A DNA stretch of 10,228 nt from CAZVBV01 sp964509975 (GTDB lineage: Bacteria; Patescibacteriota; Gracilibacteria; UBA4473): positions 1 to 10,228 of the forward strand of contig CAZDZO010000027.1 of assembly GCA_964509975.1 (NCBI GenBank). Direction: 5' to 3'. Shown piece by piece: positions 7,701-10,228 of this stretch; positions within the stretch are counted from its first letter, which is position 1, and every line of letters starts with the position of its first letter. The translations under genes and the position numbers were made by a program. The notes beneath the pieces are model-generated. The model searched no databases, was not told where the DNA came from, and was given only the letters and a program-made list of their open reading frames with translations.

Positions 7701-10228
7701 TCCGAGCCAGACGTCACCGTCGACTTCCAAGTTTCCTTTGACATAGAGATCATCCGCTCCGATAGAATGTGTGGCAAGTGTATCATCTCCGATTGTCAGA
7801 CCGGCCTTTGGAGAGGTGTCTCCGATACCTACTTTTCCTGCAATGTAAGTATTTCCATCAGTATCAACAGACATTCGACTTGTGGTGCCATCAAATAATC
7901 CCATCAAATATTTATTACCAGTTCCGGTGTCTGAAGTAAGTCGAACACGGAGGGCAATCTTGTCTTTTCCATCATCTTGTGTGACATCTGAGAAAATAGT
8001 ATTTACTCGCAAACCTCCTTTTACAGAACTTCCTGTTTCGTTTGACCAATCTCTCATTAAAGCATCACCATGTGGACCATTTGATCCACCATGAATCCAA
8101 AAACTATTGGCTATTTGAGAATACATACCAGAGTCATTGTTGTAGTAATAGGCTCCTCCAGAAGCACCATCTCGTCCAAATCGAATTCGACCATTATTAA
8201 TCCAAATAGAAGAGGAATAGTCATTAACATCTCCAAGGTAAAGTTGAGCTGCCCCATTTGAAAGATCTATGTATGCTTCACTAGAATTTTGTTTGAGGTG
8301 AAATGTTTTTGATGGTATTGCCGTTCCGATTCCCACGTTTCCAGTATCTCCTTCAACTACGAGTTTACTGGTACCAACCGTAAAGTCATTGCCAGCACTT
8401 GAACCGATTGCAACATTAAGTCCAGTTGTAGAAGTAATATCTTTTCCATTTACATCAAGATTTCCACCGAGTTGCGGTGTGGTGTCTTCGACGACATTGT
8501 CCATTTTGGCATTCCAAGCACTTGATGACGCAATGTAGGTATCAGCCACCGCCGTGCCTTGCCAGGTTCCCGTTGCGATTGTTCCGACGGTTACTAAGCT
8601 CGTACTTCCGGCAAGAGGGGAGTAGGTCGCTGAGATATCAGGAATGTCTCCCGCAATGAGATTGGCATTGATCCATTTGGTTCCATTGAATTTCAAAAGG
8701 TTTCCAGTGGCAGGGGAGGTGATTGTCGTGTCGGTCAATTCACTGAGGGCGTCTTGTCCAGCAGCGGTTGTTGTGATGTAGGCTTTAATCGATTGTTGAG
8801 TAGCGAGTGCGGTTGCAGAGTTAGAAGTAAAGGTGTCTTCGTCCAAAATCTTATCAGCGCTCACGCCTGTGGCAAAGGTCAAATCATCTGCCAAAGTGAG
8901 ACCACCAGTGGCGGTGAAGTCCGTTCCTGCAGCTCCAATATTTAATATAGCATTATTTGTCATATCCAAATCCCCACTGCCCAAGGACATTTCCCCCTGA
9001 ACATCAAGGACTCCCGTAATCGTTACATCATCCAAAGTCATGCTATCTCCGAGCCAGACGTCTCCGTCGACTTCTAAGTTTCCTTTGACATAGAGATCAT
9101 CCGCTCCGATAGAATGTGTCGCAAGAGTATCATCTCCGATTGTCAAACCGGCCTTTGGCGTCGTGTCTCCGATACCGACTTTTCCAGAAGCAATGGTGAC
9201 TTCACCCGTATTTCCAAGTTGTACATTATTAGCGGTATTTACTTTTGCTATGTTAACCCATCCATTCCCAGGGTTATTAAGTGATCGGAGGACTTTATTG
9301 TTACTTATAGAAACAGCCTCCTCAAGACGCGTTTCTCCGTTTACTCGAAACTTGTATCCAGAAGGATTAACTCCAACTCCCACATTTCCATTAGCTTGAA
9401 TAATAAATGTGTTCACAGAATCTCCAGTGTCAATTTTTAATAACGCTGAATCAGCGTAAGCTGTCGCGGCTGTGGCGCCGGCAACATGATTGGAATCCAG
9501 TGTAAGGTGTGTGGCATCCGCAATGGCGGATACCGTAAATGTTTCACTACCAACTTTAATTGCATCTCCGACAGATAAGGCCGTTGTAAAGGCCGTGCCT
9601 GTTCCCACGACAGCCGCTGAGGCGGCGGTGACGGTGACAGTTCCGGTGAGTGCTGTTGAGAGGCTTCCTTGTGTGTGGAGTTGTGCTGTTGGAGTGATGG
9701 TGCCGATACCGACGTTTCCACTTGCGAGGATTTTTAAACCAGTTACCCCACTAGAAGGAAGGATTGTTGTTACACCACGAAGAGTAACAGTCTCATTATA
9801 ATTAGAGGCTCCAAAGTAATTATTGTTTAAATAGTCTACAAACAAACTGTCACCTACTCGTAATTTTCCAAGAGGATTCGCTGTCCCAATTCCTACGTTA
9901 CCGCCACCATTAGCCAATAAGATATCTCCTGTGCTTCCGGTATTGATATAAAGATCTACATTATTAAGGGTTTCAATTTGATTAGCATCAAAACCTATTC
10001 CGCTCGTATCATCAGAAGTAATAGAAAGTAATGCATTTGAAAAGCTCGGAGAAGAACCAAGGTTTCCGCTTCCTTTAACACTTAATTTACTAGAAGGCGT
10101 TGCCGTCCCAATTCCTACTTTTCCAGCACTGACATCCACAAACATTTTATCGGTTCCCACCGTGAGATCATCCGCTAAGTTCAGTCCACCAGTCGCAGTG
10201 AAGTCTGTTCCTGCGGCTCCTATATTAA
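4707..10228 (-). CDS. Giant NVGIGT-repeat fibre/adhesin-like protein with Cys-rich C-terminal domain (5' end beyond window)
   Basis: The minus-strand frame is open from the right edge to a TAA at 4707-4709, giving at least 1,839 residues. The GTG at 10160 can be read as a start, but the frame continues upstream as ...AAGTDFTATGGLNLADDLT, matching an internal repeat of the same protein, so the real start is off the window. Fourteen tail-fibre-like motifs (N/K-V-G-I-G-T/D-x-x-P) occur about every 70-300 residues. Between them lie a near-duplicated T-I-G-D-D-T-L...D-V-W-L-G-D-S-M-T-L module, two DNA-identical GTVTVTAAS modules, and spacers such as ITSNASGELLKWNGTAWVNN and VTVGTIATGTWQGT that are typical of phage tail proteins. 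It ends in a Cys-rich domain of about 150 residues. Probably a long extracellular fibre with a C-terminal binding head. It lies directly upstream of a paralogue on the same strand, 187 bp apart. Export is inferred from that paralogue because this signal peptide is not in view. The ligand is unknown. Confidence 0.93.
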   Translation of the reverse strand, partial: NIGAAGTDFTATGGLNLADDLTVGTDKMFVDVSAGKVGIGTATPSSKLSVKGSGNLGSSPSFSNALLSITSDDTSGIGFDANQIETLNNVDLYINTGSTGDILLANGGGNVGIGTANPLGKLRVGDSLFVDYLNNNYFGASNYNETVTLRGVTTILPSSGVTGLKILASGNVGIGTITPTAQLHTQGSLSTALTGTVTVTAASAAVVGTGTAFTTALSVGDAIKVGSETFTVSAIADATHLTLDSNHVAGATAATAYADSALLKIDTGDSVNTFIIQANGNVGVGVNPSGYKFRVNGETRLEEAVSISNNKVLRSLNNPGNGWVNIAKVNTANNVQLGNTGEVTIASGKVGIGDTTPKAGLTIGDDTLATHSIGADDLYVKGNLEVDGDVWLGDSMTLDDVTITGVLDVQGEMSLGSGDLDMTNNAILNIGAAGTDFTATGGLTLADDLTFATGVSADKILDEDTFTSNSATALATQQSIKAYITTTAAGQDALSELTDTTITSPATGNLLKFNGTKWINANLIAGDIPDISATYSPLAGSTSLVTVGTIATGTWQGTAVADTYIASSSAWNAKMDNVVEDTTPQLGGNLDVNGKDITSTTGLNVAIGSSAGNDFTVGTSKLVVEGDTGNVGIGTAIPSKTFHLKQNSSEAYIDLSNGAAQLYLGDVNDYSSSIWINNGRIRFGRDGASGGAYYYNNDSGMYSQIANSFWIHGGSNGPHGDALMRDWSNETGSSVKGGLRVNTIFSDVTQDDGKDKIALRVRLTSDTGTGNKYLMGLFDGTTSRMSVDTDGNTYIAGKVGIGDTSPKAGLTIGDDTLATHSIGADDLYVKGNLEVDGDVWLGDSMTLDDVTITGVLDIQGEMSLSSGDLDMANNIVSNIGAAGTDFTATGGLTLADDLTVGTNKMFVDVSSGNVGIGTASPEEKLHIMGAINGNVLMLDNPSGRELTISSYTNVGTDDGKKFRINSSIGEFKFSNAVLDMMTLKASGNVGIGTITPTAQLHTQGSLSTALTGTVTVTAASAAVVGTGTAFTTALSVGDAIKVGSETFTVSAIADATHLTLDSNHVAGATAATAYADSALLKIDTGDSVNTFIVQSDGKVGIGTTTPATALDVDGTVTATAFIGDGSGLTALPGGSLTGLSDTTITAAASGDFLRHNGTAWVDGVIVAGDVPDISATYQTVAGTSAWDKNASDDFDGSALANLTNVTITSNASGELLKWNGTAWVNNTLAEAGIQPLDADLTDLADGTLTATKVQYGSNFITTAGTSGQVWKSDGTGAGVWGADNNTTYTTTQLNQDDLSDDDLADIGDVTITSNASGELLKWNGTAWVNNTLAEAGIQPAGAYLTSESDTLNSVTGRGATTTNAITTGGLTISDSTNGASLSFAGLITTNANEIQNKIDFSYNPALPNAKIVSLQTGVDNDQVGLALYTHPSSTGSDAPTEALRIAHNGNVGIGTNDPGYKLEVAGGNAYFGGIVYGKGQFISDLSSDSATTPSYSFSSDGNTGIFTPAVDTLGFSTNGTEQVRIDSSGNVGIGTTSPLDDLNIASASPAILLTESDGISNQKNFRIINNAGITSFEGRNDINGAVGAAGTIMSMDMTNGNVGIGTDSPGAKLDVAGQAHVDDTLQIDGLSPELALIDSNGTDWKIEAQDNHLQFMGGSGLTEKMRLQSNGLLGIGTTTPGAELDVAGIIRAEQLCDENGNNCRDISSGLWNGMFVGVSATSNGVTAHDSFTGYQAANDLCDTAVSGSHVCTMDEMANTIARTSDLTTLSGWTAGGTTQVWVNSGAAKYAPAATPANDCVGWTDASTDAFGNFWKLNSSGGGRGGVGYCETIKAFACCK
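4710..5157 (-). other. Cys-rich C-terminal domain of the right protein (possible binding head)
   Basis: After the last repeat (L-L-G-I-G-T-T-T-P-G-A-E-L-D-V-A-G) comes E-Q-L-C-D-E-N-G-N-N-C-R-D, then about 130 non-repetitive residues ending F-A-C-C-K. Eight cysteines are present (LCDENGNNC, DLC, HVC, NDC, GYC, ACC), an even number compatible with disulfides. The run G-Y-Q-A-A-N-D-L-C...S-H-V-C-T-M-D-E, then N-D-C-V-G-W, G-N-F-W and a final C-x-x-x-x-A-F-A-C-C, recalls small disulfide-stabilised lectin-like or endostatin-like folds. That likeness is a pattern impression only. Its place at the fibre tip suggests target binding. Confidence 0.6.
6215..6302 (-). repeat. Short duplicated linker (GELLKWNGTAWVNN), copy 1
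   Basis: Aligns to 6527-6614 at offset 312 bp (104 codons) with a handful of mostly silent differences. Encodes ITSNASGELLKWNGTAWVNN followed by TLAEAGIQP. This x-x-L-x-x-N-G-x-x-W-V linker type is common in phage tail fibres. Confidence 0.9.
6381..6527 (-). repeat. Block shared between the two genes (SGQVWKSDGTGAGVWG), right-gene copy
   Basis: Partner of 2180-2326. Encodes LTDLADGTLTATKVQY, GSNFITTAGTSGQVWKSDG and TGAGVWG. With the GTVTVTAA module this is the best evidence that the neighbouring genes are paralogues that exchange or share segments. Confidence 0.9.
6527..6614 (-). repeat. Short duplicated linker (GELLKWNGTAWVNN), copy 2
   Basis: Partner of 6215-6302. It is followed in coding direction by LDADLTDLADGTLTATKVQY, where the other copy continues AGAYLTSESDTLNSVTG, so the downstream partner differs again. 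Confidence 0.9.
6951..7274 (-). repeat. 324-bp exact internal repeat, copy B
   Basis: Base for base identical to 9402-9725, offset 2,451 bp (817 codons), so both copies are in the same frame. It encodes a NVGIGTITPTAQLHTQG motif followed by the GTVTVTAAS...VGDAIKVGSETFTVSAIADATHLTLDSNHVAG module. Identity stops sharply: in coding direction it begins a few bases before the NVGIGT motif and ends just before the next motif. Confidence 0.97.
7531..7839 (-). repeat. 309-bp near-identical internal repeat, copy 2 (TIGDDTL/DVWLGDSM module)
   Basis: Aligns without gaps to 8878-9186 at offset 1,347 bp (449 codons). Encodes GKVGIGDTSPKAGLTIGDD, ADDLYVKGNLEVDGDVWLGD, then SMTLDDVTITGVLDIQGEM and AAGTDFTATGGLTLADDLT. 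Differences from copy 1 are scattered, mostly silent substitutions, plus a more variable stretch (SNIVN-type, near 7595-7620). Unlike the 324-bp pair this duplication has had time to diverge. Confidence 0.93.
8878..9186 (-). repeat. 309-bp near-identical internal repeat, copy 1
   Basis: Partner of 7531-7839. Encodes GKVGIGDTTPKAGLTIGDD through ADDLYVKGNLEVDGDVWLGD to AAGTDFTATGGLTLADDLT. It then continues into a different spacer (FATGVSADKILDEDTFTSNS), whereas the other copy continues into VGTNKMFVDVSSGNVGIG. The module is followed by alternative partners, as expected from cassette exchange. Confidence 0.93.
9402..9725 (-). repeat. 324-bp exact internal repeat, copy A
   Basis: Second copy of the block at 6951-7274. 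I compared all 324 bases line by line and saw no difference. At the low-coordinate edge position 9401 is t where 6950 is c. At the high-coordinate edge 9726 is g where 7275 is t. Flanking spacers differ: copy A leads into N-G-N-V-G-V-G-V-N-P, copy B into S-D-G-K-V-G-I-G-T-T-T-P. Confidence 0.97.
10132..10228 (-). repeat. Partial third copy of the ADDLT/KMFVDVS segment at the right edge
   Basis: Matches 7501-7597 at offset 2,631 bp (877 codons, in frame). Encodes NIGAAGTDFTATGGLNLADD then LTVGTDKMFVDVS. It shows that the repeat architecture, and the gene, continue past the window edge and that the GTG at 10160 is internal. Confidence 0.88.

Larger units (their letters stand above)
5189..10124 (-). 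repeat. NVGIGT motif repeats of the right gene (14 copies)
   Basis: Copies lie near 5189-5215 (LLGIG), 5409-5429, 5622-5642, 5860-5882, 6919-6938, 7250-7268, 7468-7488, 7819-7838 (KVGIGDTSP), 8322-8342, 9166-9184 (KVGIGDTTP), 9370-9389 (NVGVGVNP), 9701-9719, 9883-9902 and 10105-10124. The largest gap, about 980 bp between 5882 and 6919, is filled by GELLKWNGTAWVNN and SGQVWKSDG linkers. The region 7839-8322 is a unique spacer. Confidence 0.88.

Noticed and set aside
10158..10160. GTG as the start of the right gene
   Set aside because: The frame continues upstream to the window edge with sequence homologous to an internal repeat, so this is an internal Val codon.
1..10228. CRISPR array, because a short motif recurs many times
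   Set aside because: Spacing is irregular, the motif copies are in frame and translated in long genes, and spacers are themselves homologous to each other.

Overview
The window is almost entirely two very long tandem genes on the minus strand, both cut by the window edges, with 187 bp between them. Right gene: 4707-10228, with its N-terminus beyond the right edge and its stop codon present. Left gene: 1-4519, with its start and signal peptide present and its C-terminus beyond the left edge. Each encodes a giant, low-complexity, Gly/Thr/Ser/Asn/Asp-rich protein. Both are built from about 14 copies of a phage tail-fibre-like motif, (x-x-S/D-G-)N-V-G-I-G-T-x-S-P-x-x-K-L-D-V-x-G, separated by variable beta-rich spacers. 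They are best described as secreted or surface-displayed fibre or adhesin-like paralogues. No enzyme, RNA gene, mobile element or CRISPR array is visible.

The left protein starts with a clear Sec signal peptide (cleavage after AHA). A Cys-rich N-terminal domain of about 160 residues follows (16 Cys), then the repeat region. The right protein ends in a Cys-rich domain of about 150 residues (8 Cys) that may be lectin-like or another binding head. Which head the left protein ends with, and how the right protein starts, cannot be seen.

At DNA level the genes are a mosaic of reused cassettes. One 324-bp block is present twice, base for base, in the right gene (6951-7274 and 9402-9725), and two diverged relatives lie in the left gene. 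A 309-bp block is present twice with few differences (7531-7839 and 8878-9186), and part of a third copy lies at the right edge. Other blocks are shared between the two genes. Block edges fall at or next to the conserved motif, which suggests the motif DNA acts as a homology junction for shuffling or gene conversion.

The intergenic gap (4520-4706) holds a perfect 13-bp inverted repeat made of GGATCC units, a short hairpin repeat of the TTCCC...GGGAA type, and a small hairpin next to the left gene's start codon. The two larger hairpins have T-tracts only on the plus-strand side.

Organism: bacterial, moderate GC, GGA-rich glycine codons, no in-frame TGA over more than 3,300 codons (so ordinary stop-codon use). 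Giant NVGIGT-repeat proteins of this style are common in Patescibacteria/CPR and similar uncultured lineages. A CPR origin such as Peregrinibacteria is my guess, not shown by the sequence.
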